Shown here: piece after piece, positions 27,395-36,210 of the stretch | Layout: the number at the start of each line of letters is the position of its first letter | Position numbering within the stretch: position 1 is the stretch's first letter | Assembly: GCA_022844015.1 (NCBI GenBank) | Contig: JALHMO010000041.1 | Coordinates: 1 to 43,370 of the forward strand | Length of the DNA stretch: 43,370 nucleotides | From: Reyranella sp. | Lineage (GTDB): Bacteria > Pseudomonadota > Alphaproteobacteria > Reyranellales > Reyranellaceae | Direction of reading: 5' to 3' | Program-made: the position numbers and the translations under genes | The notes under the pieces: generated by a model | What the model was told of the DNA's origin: nothing | Seen by the model: only the letters and a program-made list of their open reading frames with translations | Database searches by the model: none

Positions 27395-28190
27395 GGAAAT
27401 CTATAACTTGGCTGGGATTCGTGGGGTAAAGGCCGGTTGCCACTTCAACGATCCGGTCAATGGCCTCTCGTTCGCCCTCTCGATACCTTGGCACGATGAT
27501 GTTGTTCTCGGCTCGAGTCCTTACTTTGCGTGTGAGGGAGTTGTCTTTCTCTAATAGGGCCACGACCTCACATGCCTCGCCACGCTGACGCGCCAGAACT
27601 TTCAACAAGATCGCTTCGTACACCTTCGGCTCTGACGCGCCAAAGAATAGGGCAACCGGCGCTCTGTTATCGGAGCGGATGACCATATCCGCCGGGTAAT
27701 CCGCAAGCGCCGGCGAAACCGGCTTCTTCTCTTCCACAATGGCGCGGCCAGCGAGCTTCAACACAAGATCACGCGTCGCTTCCTCAACCCATGTCGACTC
27801 TGCTCGTTCGCGAGTCATGAAGAGCGTGTCTTGAATGCGAAGGAGCAGCGCCACGAACTTGAGTGCAGCGGCGGGCAATTCGGCGCGCCCAATCTCCGTT
27901 ATCGCGAGTTCAGTCGTGTCTTCGTCGTAGGCCGCGCCGTACTCTTCCAAAAGATCGTCGAATGCCTGTTTGCGCGTCAGCACTTCAAGGTCGGCTCCCG
28001 ATCCCTCAAGGTAAGGAACGGTGTTGCCGTCGTCCTGAATGCGCCACAAGCCAAAATCGTCAGGACCAATAATGTAGAAGCCGATTTGATCGCCGCCAAC
28101 TCCGAGAAAGCCTGTGCCCACGGCGATGCCAGCCGGCACATGCCGGACCGTCAGGTCGCTACAGAAGGCTCTACACAGTTCGTCTTTCAT
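27378..28190 (-). CDS. DUF1828/DUF1829-like protein carried by the mobile element
   Basis: The 270-residue protein's N-terminal 90 residues (CRAFCSDLTVRHVPAGIAVGTGFLGVGGDQIGFYIIGPDDFGLWRIQDDGNTVPYLEGSGADL) resemble DUF1828. The region at about 150-240 (PADMVIRSDNRAPVALFFGASEPKVYEAILLKVLA, then VVALLEKDNSLTRKVRTRAENN) resembles its usual partner DUF1829. The assignment is from memory of the families. Such proteins are scattered in phages and islands, and their biochemical role is not known. Its ATG overlaps the stop of the upstream gene by ATGA, so the two proteins are made together, as in a two-component module. The gene's G+C is lower than that of the flanking chromosome. Confidence 0.8.
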   Translation of the reverse strand: MKDELCRAFCSDLTVRHVPAGIAVGTGFLGVGGDQIGFYIIGPDDFGLWRIQDDGNTVPYLEGSGADLEVLTRKQAFDDLLEEYGAAYDEDTTELAITEIGRAELPAAALKFVALLLRIQDTLFMTRERAESTWVEEATRDLVLKLAGRAIVEEKKPVSPALADYPADMVIRSDNRAPVALFFGASEPKVYEAILLKVLARQRGEACEVVALLEKDNSLTRKVRTRAENNIIVPRYREGEREAIDRIVEVATGLYPTNPSQVIDFHEREA

Positions 28191-28699
28191 GGTCCGACAC
28201 CGAGATCGTTGCCCCTGTCAGTCTTGTCCAGTCGAAAAAAGTCAACGGTCAATTTGTACGCTTGTTGCTCGTCCAAGCCAAACGCCGTTCTCGGGAACGG
28301 AGGCGGCGGAGGTTCGAGCTTCACGGTGTGTGGGCTTCGCGCGAAACCGGCCGGAATCTTGGCGATGTCCGCCTCATTCGCGTGGACATGCCAGTTGCCA
28401 TGCGTGCCGTGAAACTCAAGGATCGCCAAAACGCGCATGTCGCCGTTCTCGTCGGCGGCGCCAAGCATCGCGGAGAACTGCTCCAAGGGCACCGATAGCT
28501 GGACAAGAAGCCGACAGTCGATGCCACTGACGCTAAACCGGAGCGCCCGCCAGCGCTTGTTGCCGGGTCGGTAGGCGCGACTCCCGCGTTTCGATAGCGG
28601 AAAGGCGGCCCTCGGGATCGTCCCAGAACTCCAAGTTCCCGTTTCCATATCCCCCTTGGGGGCCGCCACGATATCGCGCCAGTTCACGGCCCGAAGCAT
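28187..28699 (-). CDS. Hypothetical protein, first gene of the passenger operon
   Basis: The 170-residue product is not recognised. It starts MLRAVNWRDIVAAPKGDMETGTW and is probably globular and cytosolic: no signal peptide or membrane helix is seen. A central beta-rich part (RWRALRFSVSGIDCRLLVQLSVPLEQFSAMLGA, VLAILEFHGTHGNWHVHA) contains a His-rich THGNWHVHAN stretch that might bind metal. A Pro-run (EPPPPPFPRTAFG) precedes a helix ending LTVDFFRLDK. A GTG at 28723 could extend it by eight residues. Its stop overlaps the start of the DUF1828-like gene by four bases. The tight coupling suggests the two proteins act together, for example as a toxin-antitoxin or effector-immunity pair, but nothing in the sequence proves that. 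Confidence 0.7.
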   Translation of the reverse strand: MLRAVNWRDIVAAPKGDMETGTWSSGTIPRAAFPLSKRGSRAYRPGNKRWRALRFSVSGIDCRLLVQLSVPLEQFSAMLGAADENGDMRVLAILEFHGTHGNWHVHANEADIAKIPAGFARSPHTVKLEPPPPPFPRTAFGLDEQQAYKLTVDFFRLDKTDRGNDLGVGP

Positions 28700-28763
28700 A
28701 GGACGCGCGGAGTGAATTTGCACGCTCGCTGTTTTTATCGTGCCACACCACCTTTGGTAGCCA

Positions 28764-28789
28764 CTACGTCAAGTATACAATCACCAATC
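28764..28789 (-). repeat. Right terminal inverted repeat of the IS1595-type element
   Basis: Reverse complement ends in TATACTTGACGTAG, identical over 14 bases to the left end, with transition-only differences in the outer 12 bases. Confidence 0.75.
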
Positions 28790-28835
28790 AGTTGCACTCG
28801 CCCTCGAGCGGCAGTGTGTGCCGGATCCTCAAATG

Positions 28836-28860
28836 AAAAAGGGCCGGCGATGGCCGGCCC
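28836..28860 (-). terminator. Rho-independent terminator after the RidA pair
   Basis: On the minus strand GGGCCGGC, loop CATC, GCCGGCCC is a perfect 8-bp stem followed by TTTTTC. It lies 27 bases after the stop of the RidA gene at 28887 and stops transcription before the mobile element. Confidence 0.88.
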
Positions 28861-28886
28861 TTCGACATCTACGGGAAGCGAAGGCC

Positions 28887-29231
28887 CTACTTCGCCGCCT
28901 GCACCATGATCTCGACCTTGAGGCCCGGCGCGGCGAGCTTGGCCTCGACGGTGGCGCGGGCCGGCGCGTTGCCGGGGGCGACCCAAGCGTCCCACACCTC
29001 GTTCATCTGGCTCCAGGTCGAGATGTCGGTCAGCCAGATGTTGGCCGACAGGATCTTCGACTTGTCGGTGCCGGCCTCGGCCAGGAACTTGTCGATCTTG
29101 GCCAGGATCTGCGCCGTCTGACCCTTGACGTCGGCCTTGGCGTCGTCGGCGGTCAGGCCGGCGAGATAGACCGTGTTACCGTGCACGACTGCGCTGCTCA
29201 TGCGCGGGCCGGCATTGATACGTTGCACCAT
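28887..29231 (-). CDS. RidA family protein (YjgF/YER057c/UK114)
   Basis: The 114-residue protein matches the RidA family, trimeric enamine/imine deaminases that clear reactive 2-aminoacrylate-type intermediates. Key segments are GNTVYLAGLTADD, the WLTDISTWSQMNEVWDAWVAPGNAPARATVEAKL stretch with the active-site arginine (PARATV), and LKVEIMVQAAK. It belongs to the larger group of Rid relatives with WDAWV in place of the classic NxVY, so substrate may differ from E. coli RidA. The ATG has GGAGAGG upstream. It is 52 bases downstream of a clear paralogue. Confidence 0.92.
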   Translation of the reverse strand: MVQRINAGPRMSSAVVHGNTVYLAGLTADDAKADVKGQTAQILAKIDKFLAEAGTDKSKILSANIWLTDISTWSQMNEVWDAWVAPGNAPARATVEAKLAAPGLKVEIMVQAAK

Positions 29232-29283
29232 CGTCCTCTCCTCTCCTCGTTGGGCTCTTGGGCGGCGGCGACCTTAGCAGAGG

Positions 29284-29637
29284 CTAGCGCGCCGCGACGA
29301 CCATGATTTCGACCTTCATCCTCGGGTCGTTGAGTTGCGCCTGCACGGTGGCCCGCGCCGGCGTCTGGCCGGGCACCACCCAGGCATCCCACACCGCGTT
29401 CATCGCGGCGAAGTCGGCGATGTCGGCGAGCCAGATCACGGCGCTCAGGATCCTGGTCTTGTCGCTGCCGCCGCGCGCCAGCAGCGCATCGATCTCGGCC
29501 AGGGCCTGCTTCACCTGCCCGGTGATGTCGAGCGAGGTGTCCTCCGGGATCATGCCGGAGAGATACATGCGGTCGCCGAAGACGCTGGCTTCGCTGAGCC
29601 GCGGGCCGGGGTCGATGCGGACGATGGATATGGTCAT
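29284..29637 (-). CDS. RidA family protein (paralogue)
   Basis: The 117-residue protein is a second Rid-family member: DRMYLSGMIPEDTSLDITGQVKQALAEID, VIWLADIADFAAMNAVWDAWVVPGQTPARATVQAQL with the conserved arginine, and MKVEIMVVAAR. It shares WDAWV-x-PG-x-xPARATV with its downstream neighbour, so the pair arose by tandem duplication, but about half of the positions differ, which suggests separate roles. An AAGGAG ribosome-binding site precedes the ATG. The two are probably one transcription unit ending at the terminator near 28840. Confidence 0.92.
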   Translation of the reverse strand: MTISIVRIDPGPRLSEASVFGDRMYLSGMIPEDTSLDITGQVKQALAEIDALLARGGSDKTRILSAVIWLADIADFAAMNAVWDAWVVPGQTPARATVQAQLNDPRMKVEIMVVAAR

Positions 29638-29655
29638 CAGAACTCCTTTTCATTT

Positions 29656-29846
29656 TCCTCCCCACGCAGTGGGGAGGTGTCGCCGCCTGCCCTGAGCGAA
29701 GCCGAAGGGTCATCGGCGACGGAGGGGTCATGAGCCTCAGTGAGCGCGTTCGCTTCGCGAGCCGCGCTGAGCTCAACCCTCTACCATGGCTCATGACCCC
29801 TCCGTCGCGTATGACGCGACACCTCCCCAGCGAAGCTGGGGAGGAT
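29656..29846. repeat. Inverted pair of the CTCCCCA...GGAGGGGTCATG module
   Basis: The left copy begins with the hairpin CTCCCCACGCAGTGGGGAG, then GGTGTCGCCG and a longer insert, then CGGCGACGGAGGGGTCATGA. The right copy, read on the other strand, has TCCCCAGCGAAGCTGGGGA, then TCGCGTCATACGCGA, then the same CGGAGGGGTCATGAG. The internal stems differ between copies but remain paired. It lies between ridA and prfC, and the right copy ends 11 bases before the prfC stop-codon end. Confidence 0.8.
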
Positions 29847-29854
29847 TCATGACG

Positions 29855-31438
29855 TTACGCCCGCTCTCGAATATCCGAGAAGCGAACCTTGGGCGAGCGC
29901 TCGGAGATGTAGCCCAGTTCCCAGGCGTTGCGCGCCAGGAACACCGGGGAGCCGTCGCGGTCCTCCGACATGCCGCCGCGGTTGGCCGACATGAAGGCCT
30001 CGAGATCGGCCTTGCTGTCGGCGGAAATCCAGCGCGCCGTCTCGAACGGCGCCGGCTCGAGATCGATCTTGACCTGGTACTCGGCTTCGACGCGGGTCTT
30101 CAGCACGTCGAGCTGCAGCTCGCCGACGACGCCCACGATGTGATCGCCGCCGATGATGCGGCGGAACACCTGGGTCACGCCCTCCTCGGCGAGGTCGTCG
30201 AGCGCGCGCTTGAGCTGCTTGGACTTCATCGGGTCCTCGAGCTTGACGCGGCGCAGGATCTCCGGCGCGAAGTTGGGGATGCCGGTGATCTTGATCGCCT
30301 CGCCCTCGGTCAGCGTGTCGCCGACCCGCAGCACGCCGTGGTTGGGCACGCCGATGATGTCGCCCGGCCACGCCTCGTCGACGATCTCGCGCTCGCGGGC
30401 GAAGAACAGGATCGGCGAGTTCACCGACAGCACCTTGCCGGTGCCCATCTGGATGAGCTTCATGCCGCGGCGGAACTTGCCGCTGCACACGCGCATGAAG
30501 GCGATGCGGTCGCGATGGTTGGGGTCCATGTTGGCCTGGACCTTGAACACGAAGCCGGTGACCTTGGGATCGACCGGATCGATCGGCCGCGGCTCTGCCG
30601 GCTGCGGCCTGGGCGGCGGCGCCCACGCGGCCAGCGCGTCCAAAAGCTCGCGGACGCCGAAATTGTTGTAGGCGCTGCCAAAGAACACCGGCGTCAGATG
30701 CCCGGCCCGGTAGGATTCCAGGTCGAAGGCCGGATAGCCGGCGCGCACCAGCTCGACCTCCTCGGCCAGCCGGTCGTCGGCGATGGTGTAGTTCTCGATC
30801 ACCTCGCCGATCCGGCTGCGGTCGGCCGTATCGAACACCAGCATGCGATTGCGTGCGAGGTCGTAGGTCCCCTTGAACGCCTGGCCCGAGCCGGTCGGCC
30901 AGGTCATCGGCGCGACGTCGAGGGCCAGCGTCGAGGCGATCTCGTCCAGAAGCTCGATCGGGTCCTTGGCCTCGCGGTCGAGCTTGTTGATGAAGGTGAT
31001 GATCGGCACGTCGCGCAGGCGGCAGATCTCGAACAGCTTGCGGGTGCGCGCCTCGATGCCGCGGGCGGCATCGATCACCATCACCGCCGAATCGACGGCG
31101 GTCAGGGTGCGGTAGGTGTCCTCGCTGAAATCCTCGTGGCCCGGCGTGTCGAGGAGATTGAACACCGCGCCGCCATACTCGAAATGCATCACCGAGGTGG
31201 TCACCGAGATGCCGCGCTGCTGCTCGATCTTCATCCAGTCCGAGCGCGCCCGCCGCGCCTCGCCGCGCGCCTTGACCGCCCCCGCGACATGGATGGCGCC
31301 GCCGAACAGCAGCAGCTTCTCGGTCAGCGTCGTCTTGCCGGCGTCGGGATGGGAGATGATGGCAAACGTCCGCCGCAGCCCGGCCGGATGGCCGGCGAGA
31401 TGGGCGTCGAACGCGGGGGAAATGGCGGAATCGGGCAC
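29855..31438 (-). CDS. prfC: Peptide chain release factor 3
   Basis: The 527-residue GTPase recycles RF1/RF2 from the ribosome after termination. The G motifs are complete: AIISHPDAGKTTLTEK (Walker A), RGISVTTSVMHF (switch I), DTPGHEDFSEDTYRTL and NKLDREAKDP. The C-terminal RF3-specific domain is present (FRRIIGGDHIVGVVGELQLDVLKTRVEAEY, ISADSKADLEAFMSAN, RNAWELGYISER). Length is normal. The start is a GTG (31438). No neighbouring translation gene; repeats lie on both sides. Confidence 0.97.
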   Translation of the reverse strand: MPDSAISPAFDAHLAGHPAGLRRTFAIISHPDAGKTTLTEKLLLFGGAIHVAGAVKARGEARRARSDWMKIEQQRGISVTTSVMHFEYGGAVFNLLDTPGHEDFSEDTYRTLTAVDSAVMVIDAARGIEARTRKLFEICRLRDVPIITFINKLDREAKDPIELLDEIASTLALDVAPMTWPTGSGQAFKGTYDLARNRMLVFDTADRSRIGEVIENYTIADDRLAEEVELVRAGYPAFDLESYRAGHLTPVFFGSAYNNFGVRELLDALAAWAPPPRPQPAEPRPIDPVDPKVTGFVFKVQANMDPNHRDRIAFMRVCSGKFRRGMKLIQMGTGKVLSVNSPILFFAREREIVDEAWPGDIIGVPNHGVLRVGDTLTEGEAIKITGIPNFAPEILRRVKLEDPMKSKQLKRALDDLAEEGVTQVFRRIIGGDHIVGVVGELQLDVLKTRVEAEYQVKIDLEPAPFETARWISADSKADLEAFMSANRGGMSEDRDGSPVFLARNAWELGYISERSPKVRFSDIRERA

Positions 31439-31487
31439 GGGCGGGTTTCCAGCGGAGTGCGAGGCATAGGCATCAAATACAAAGGAA

Positions 31488-31629
31488 CCTCATCCTGAGG
31501 AGGCCGCGTAGCGGCCGTCTCGAAGGATGGGCCACACGGGAGATCGCTGGAAAAGCGATGTCGCAACCCCCTTCACTGTCGCCGACCCTTCGAGACGCGG
31601 CCCTCCGGGCCGCTCCTCAGGGTGAGGGT
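31488..31629. repeat. Inverted pair of the CTGAGGAG...GTCTCGAAGG module
   Basis: The left copy runs CTCATCCTGAGGAG, the stem GGCCGCGTAGCGGCC, then GTCTCGAAGGATG. The right copy is inverted, with stem GCGGCCCGGAGGGCCGC, then GTCTCGAAGG and GGGTGAGG-type outer bases. It sits between the divergent prfC and fpr genes. The rest of 31630-31849 shows nothing beyond the fpr ribosome-binding site. Confidence 0.8.
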
Positions 31630-31849
31630 CCCGTAATCTTACGACTAAAGGAGTGCGCGGGTTAGCCGAGGGCCGTCGGGGCGTCAATCACGCAATTGCC
31701 GGTGAGCCCGAGCGAGGGAGGACGGCGCACCCATGCGGCGTATGGTCTCCCTTGTGCTGCGGGGCACGGCTCCTAAATCACGCCACAGCCATCGCCATCC
31801 CCACAATCGATTGTCGACAGCCTGGCCGGACGGCCGGCGGAGGCGTGCT

Positions 31850-32620
31850 TTGAGTGCTTTGAGGAACGAGATCGTGCAGTCGGTCCACCATTGGACCGAC
31901 GAGCTGTTCAGCTTCAGGACGACCCGCGACAAGGGTTTCCGCTTCGCCAGCGGGCAGTTCACGATGATCGGCCTCAGGGTCGACGGCAAACCGCTGCTGC
32001 GCGCCTACTCGATCGCCAGCGCGCATTACGACGACACGCTGGAGTTCTTCTCCATCAAGGTCCCCGACGGCAGGCTGACCTCGCGGCTCAAGGACCTCGC
32101 GCCGGGCGATGCGATCCTGGTCGGCGCCAAGGCCACCGGCACGCTGCTGCTCGACAGCCTCACGCCGGGCCGCAACCTCTACCTGCTGGGCACCGGCACC
32201 GGGCTCGCGCCTTTTCTCTCGATCGTCCGCGATCCCGAGGTCTACGAGCGCTTCGAGAAGGTGGTCCTGGTGCATGGTTGCCGCCATGTGCGCGACCTGG
32301 CCTACCGCTCCAAACTCGCCGACGAGCTGCCGGCCGACGAGATCCTGGGCGACCTGGTGCGCGACCAGCTCGTCTACTATCCGACCATTACCCGCGAGCC
32401 GTTCCGCAACCGCGGCCGCATCCCCGACCTGATCGAGAGCGGCACCCTGGCGCGCGATGTCGGATTGCCACCGATCGGCAAGGAGCACGATCGCTTCATG
32501 CTGTGCGGCAGCGTCCAGATGCTGGCCGACCTTCGCGTCCTCCTGGAGGGCACGGGCCTCGGCGAAGGCAGCACGACGGTGCCCGGCGAGTTCGTGGTCG
32601 AGAAGGCGTTCGTCGACTAG
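31850..32620 (+). CDS. fpr: Ferredoxin--NADP reductase
   Basis: The 256-residue flavoenzyme moves electrons between NADPH and ferredoxin or flavodoxin. It has the FAD-binding LLRAYSIASAHYDDTLEFFSIKVPDG, the NADP-binding LGTGTGLAPFLSIVRDPEVYERF and the ending FVVEKAFVD, as in the bacterial Fpr subclass. A 295-residue frame is open, but the upstream part is low-complexity. The TTG at 31850 (MSALRNEIVQSVHHWTDELFSF) has GGCGGAGG six bases before it and gives the family length. Fpr of this class commonly serves oxidative-stress defence or Fe-S assembly. Confidence 0.93.
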   Translation: MSALRNEIVQSVHHWTDELFSFRTTRDKGFRFASGQFTMIGLRVDGKPLLRAYSIASAHYDDTLEFFSIKVPDGRLTSRLKDLAPGDAILVGAKATGTLLLDSLTPGRNLYLLGTGTGLAPFLSIVRDPEVYERFEKVVLVHGCRHVRDLAYRSKLADELPADEILGDLVRDQLVYYPTITREPFRNRGRIPDLIESGTLARDVGLPPIGKEHDRFMLCGSVQMLADLRVLLEGTGLGEGSTTVPGEFVVEKAFVD

Positions 32621-32800
32621 AGCGAGCTCTTGTTTGGTCGAAGCACCAAAATGCGACCTCACCCTGAGGAGCGGCCGCAGGCCGCGTCTCGAAGGATTGG
32701 CCGAAGCACGTCTGTTGCCGACCCTTCGAGACGCGGCCCTCCGGGCCGCTCCTCAGGGTGAGGTGTTCTTTGGTGCTCCAACCGAGGAAAATCTCGCTCT
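32619..32800. repeat. Long inverted pair (about 80-base arms) containing the GTCTCGAAGG module, overlapping the fpr stop
   Basis: The left arm starts AGAGCGAG at the fpr stop codon and continues through TGGTCGAAGCACCAAA, ACCTCACCCTGAGGAG, stem GCGGCCGCAGGCCGC and GTCTCGAAGG. The right arm is its reverse complement, with stem GCGGCCCGGAGGGCCGC and TTTGGTGCTCC, ending CTCGCTCT. The position suggests it doubles as the fpr transcript 3' structure. Confidence 0.8.
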
Positions 32801-32819
32801 GGATTCGAGCACAATCTTA

Positions 32820-32935
32820 CCACCTCATGCTGAGGAGCCGCGCACAGCGCGGCGTCTCGAAGCATGTGCAACAGGCAACGCCTTGGTACCCATCCTTCGA
32901 GACGCGCCCTGTGGGCGCTCCTCAGGATGAGGATA
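32820..32935. repeat. Inverted pair of the GTCTCGAAGG module (third pair)
   Basis: The left copy reads CCTCATGCTGAGGAG, stem GCCGCGCACAGCGCGGC, GTCTCGAAGCATG. The right inverted copy has stem GCGCCCACAGGGCGC and CATCCTGAGGAG on the other strand. With the preceding pair it fills the gap between fpr and the Uup gene; no gene is visible in 32621-33002. Confidence 0.8.
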
Positions 32936-33002
32936 TTGGTGTTGCCGTTAGTCAACCCTGCACGACAGTTGATTGACGTGCAACTGACCCTCATCGATCA
33001 CA

Positions 33003-34817
<1,815 letters not shown>

Positions 34818-34896
34818 GGTCGAGGGGCGTTGGGGAGGCGTACATGACCCAACCTGTCCACATCGGCAAGAGCGCCAACCGGCGCTAGGATCGCGC

Positions 34897-35850
34897 ATGC
34901 TGCGTGTCGTCGAGGAACCGCGGCGCATCGAGCGCGCCATCAAACGCCTGCAAAGCGCCCTGAAGGGCGTGCCCGCCCGCGGCGTTCGCCTGACGTGGCG
35001 CGGCGGCGAGCTCACCACCACCATCCGGTGGATGCGCGACGAGGGTTTCTGGTGGGCGCTGGAGTCGCGCACGGCGCGCGGCAATGGCGCCGCCAGCCGC
35101 TACGCCCTGCTGCTCGGCCATGCGCCCGACGCGCCGGCGCGCCGCGAAAGCGTCACCTGCGAGATCAACCTGCTGCGCGCCGGCGCCGACCGAAGGCTCG
35201 CCGGGCTGATCGCGAGCGACGATTCGGGTGCGCTCTATCTCGTCCATTCCGGCCGCATCGGCGGCGCGCGTCCGGGCCGCCGCAAGGCCGGCTTCCGGAG
35301 CTTCCTGTCGGATGGGGTGTGGTGCCCGCTCGCCTGGCCGGACGGCAAGGAAACCGAGGCGCTGGTCGTGGCGCCGCTCGACAGCCCGCGGTTCGCGCGC
35401 CTGCTCGGGAAGTTCGTGAAGTCGGTGCGCAGCTTCAAGGCCGGCGAGACGGGCGCGGCTCGGACCGGCCTCTGCATGGCGCCGGCGGCGACCGACTCGG
35501 CGCGCGTCGCCTGCGACCGCCAGCTGGTCGACGGCGCCCTGCACGAGGAGCTGGCCAAGCGCGGCCTGTTCGGCGGCGACGCCAACCTGTTCACCTTGCG
35601 CGGCGAGCTGCCGCGTCCGCTGTTTGCCCTGGTGGCAGACGGCCGGCCGGACGAGCTCGCCCTGGCGGTCGGCTCCCTGTCGCTCGCCGCGGCGCGCGGC
35701 GATGCACGGCTGCGGCCGATCCTGATCGCGCCCGCCGCTCTGATCGATTCGCACGACGCCGCGCTGCAGGCCCTGCCGTTCGCCTGCGTGCGCTACCGCT
35801 GGCGCGGTGCCCGCGCGGTGTTCGACAATCTCGACGCCGCCCTGGCGTAG
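34897..35850 (+). CDS. Conserved protein of unknown function
   Basis: The 317-residue product has no signal peptide or membrane segment. The most distinctive part is CEINLLRAGADRRLAGLIASDDSGALYLVHSGRIGGARPGRRKAGFRSF. I have seen the like of it (EIN...RRIAG...L-HSGR-GG) in uncharacterised bacterial proteins, some near restriction-like genes, but this is a recollection and not an assignment. The remainder is Ala/Arg-rich. The ATG at 34897 has TAGGA nine bases upstream; the open frame before it overlaps the divergent uup gene. It ends 11 bases before the DUF1491 gene, so the two are probably cotranscribed. Confidence 0.75.
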   Translation: MLRVVEEPRRIERAIKRLQSALKGVPARGVRLTWRGGELTTTIRWMRDEGFWWALESRTARGNGAASRYALLLGHAPDAPARRESVTCEINLLRAGADRRLAGLIASDDSGALYLVHSGRIGGARPGRRKAGFRSFLSDGVWCPLAWPDGKETEALVVAPLDSPRFARLLGKFVKSVRSFKAGETGAARTGLCMAPAATDSARVACDRQLVDGALHEELAKRGLFGGDANLFTLRGELPRPLFALVADGRPDELALAVGSLSLAAARGDARLRPILIAPAALIDSHDAALQALPFACVRYRWRGARAVFDNLDAALA

Positions 35851-35861
35851 GATCCGCGAAC

Positions 35862-36197
35862 ATGGTGATGGGTCTCAACACCGGCCTGTGGGTCAGCGCC
35901 CAGGTGCGATTGTGCGATCTCGCGTTCATCCCGGCCACCGTGGTGCGCCGCGGCGATCCCGATGCCGGCACGGTGCTGCTGAAGCTCAACCGCTTCGAGG
36001 CCGGGGTCACCGTGTATACCCAGACCAGCACGATCGACGACGCGCCGGCGTGGAGCCGGGGCACCGGAGCAGCGCCCGTGGCGGAGGCCGAAGCGGACGC
36101 CTACATCGCCCGGCAGGTCGCCCGCGATCCCGATCTCTGGGTGCTCGAGATCGAGGACCGCAGGGGCGTCTACAAGATCGACGGGAAGGTCGTGTGA
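35862..36197 (+). CDS. DUF1491 family protein
   Basis: The 111-residue protein fits DUF1491, a small family largely confined to alphaproteobacteria: GLWVSAQVRLCDLAFIPATVVRRGDPDAGTVLLKLNR, then WSRGTG, VAEAEADAYIARQVARDPDLWVLEIEDRRG. Function unknown; length is normal. AGGATC precedes the ATG at suitable distance. It converges with pncA, with only 13 bases between stops. Confidence 0.88.
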   Translation: MVMGLNTGLWVSAQVRLCDLAFIPATVVRRGDPDAGTVLLKLNRFEAGVTVYTQTSTIDDAPAWSRGTGAAPVAEAEADAYIARQVARDPDLWVLEIEDRRGVYKIDGKVV

Positions 36198-36210
36198 TCT
36201 TCCCGGGGAA

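Larger units (their letters stand above)
26088..28789. mobile_element. IS1595-type insertion element with passenger genes, decayed
   Basis: A 2.7-kb unit is bounded by inverted ends that share the exact 14-mer TATACTTGACGTAG, extended outward by 12 more positions in which every difference is a transition. It contains an IS1595-like transposase (plus strand) and four genes on the opposite strand, none with the codon character of the neighbouring chromosome, and its G+C is visibly lower. IS1595-family elements are known to carry passenger genes and to produce 8-bp target duplications; I see no clear duplication here. The transposase is broken, so the unit is probably immobile now. Confidence 0.8.
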
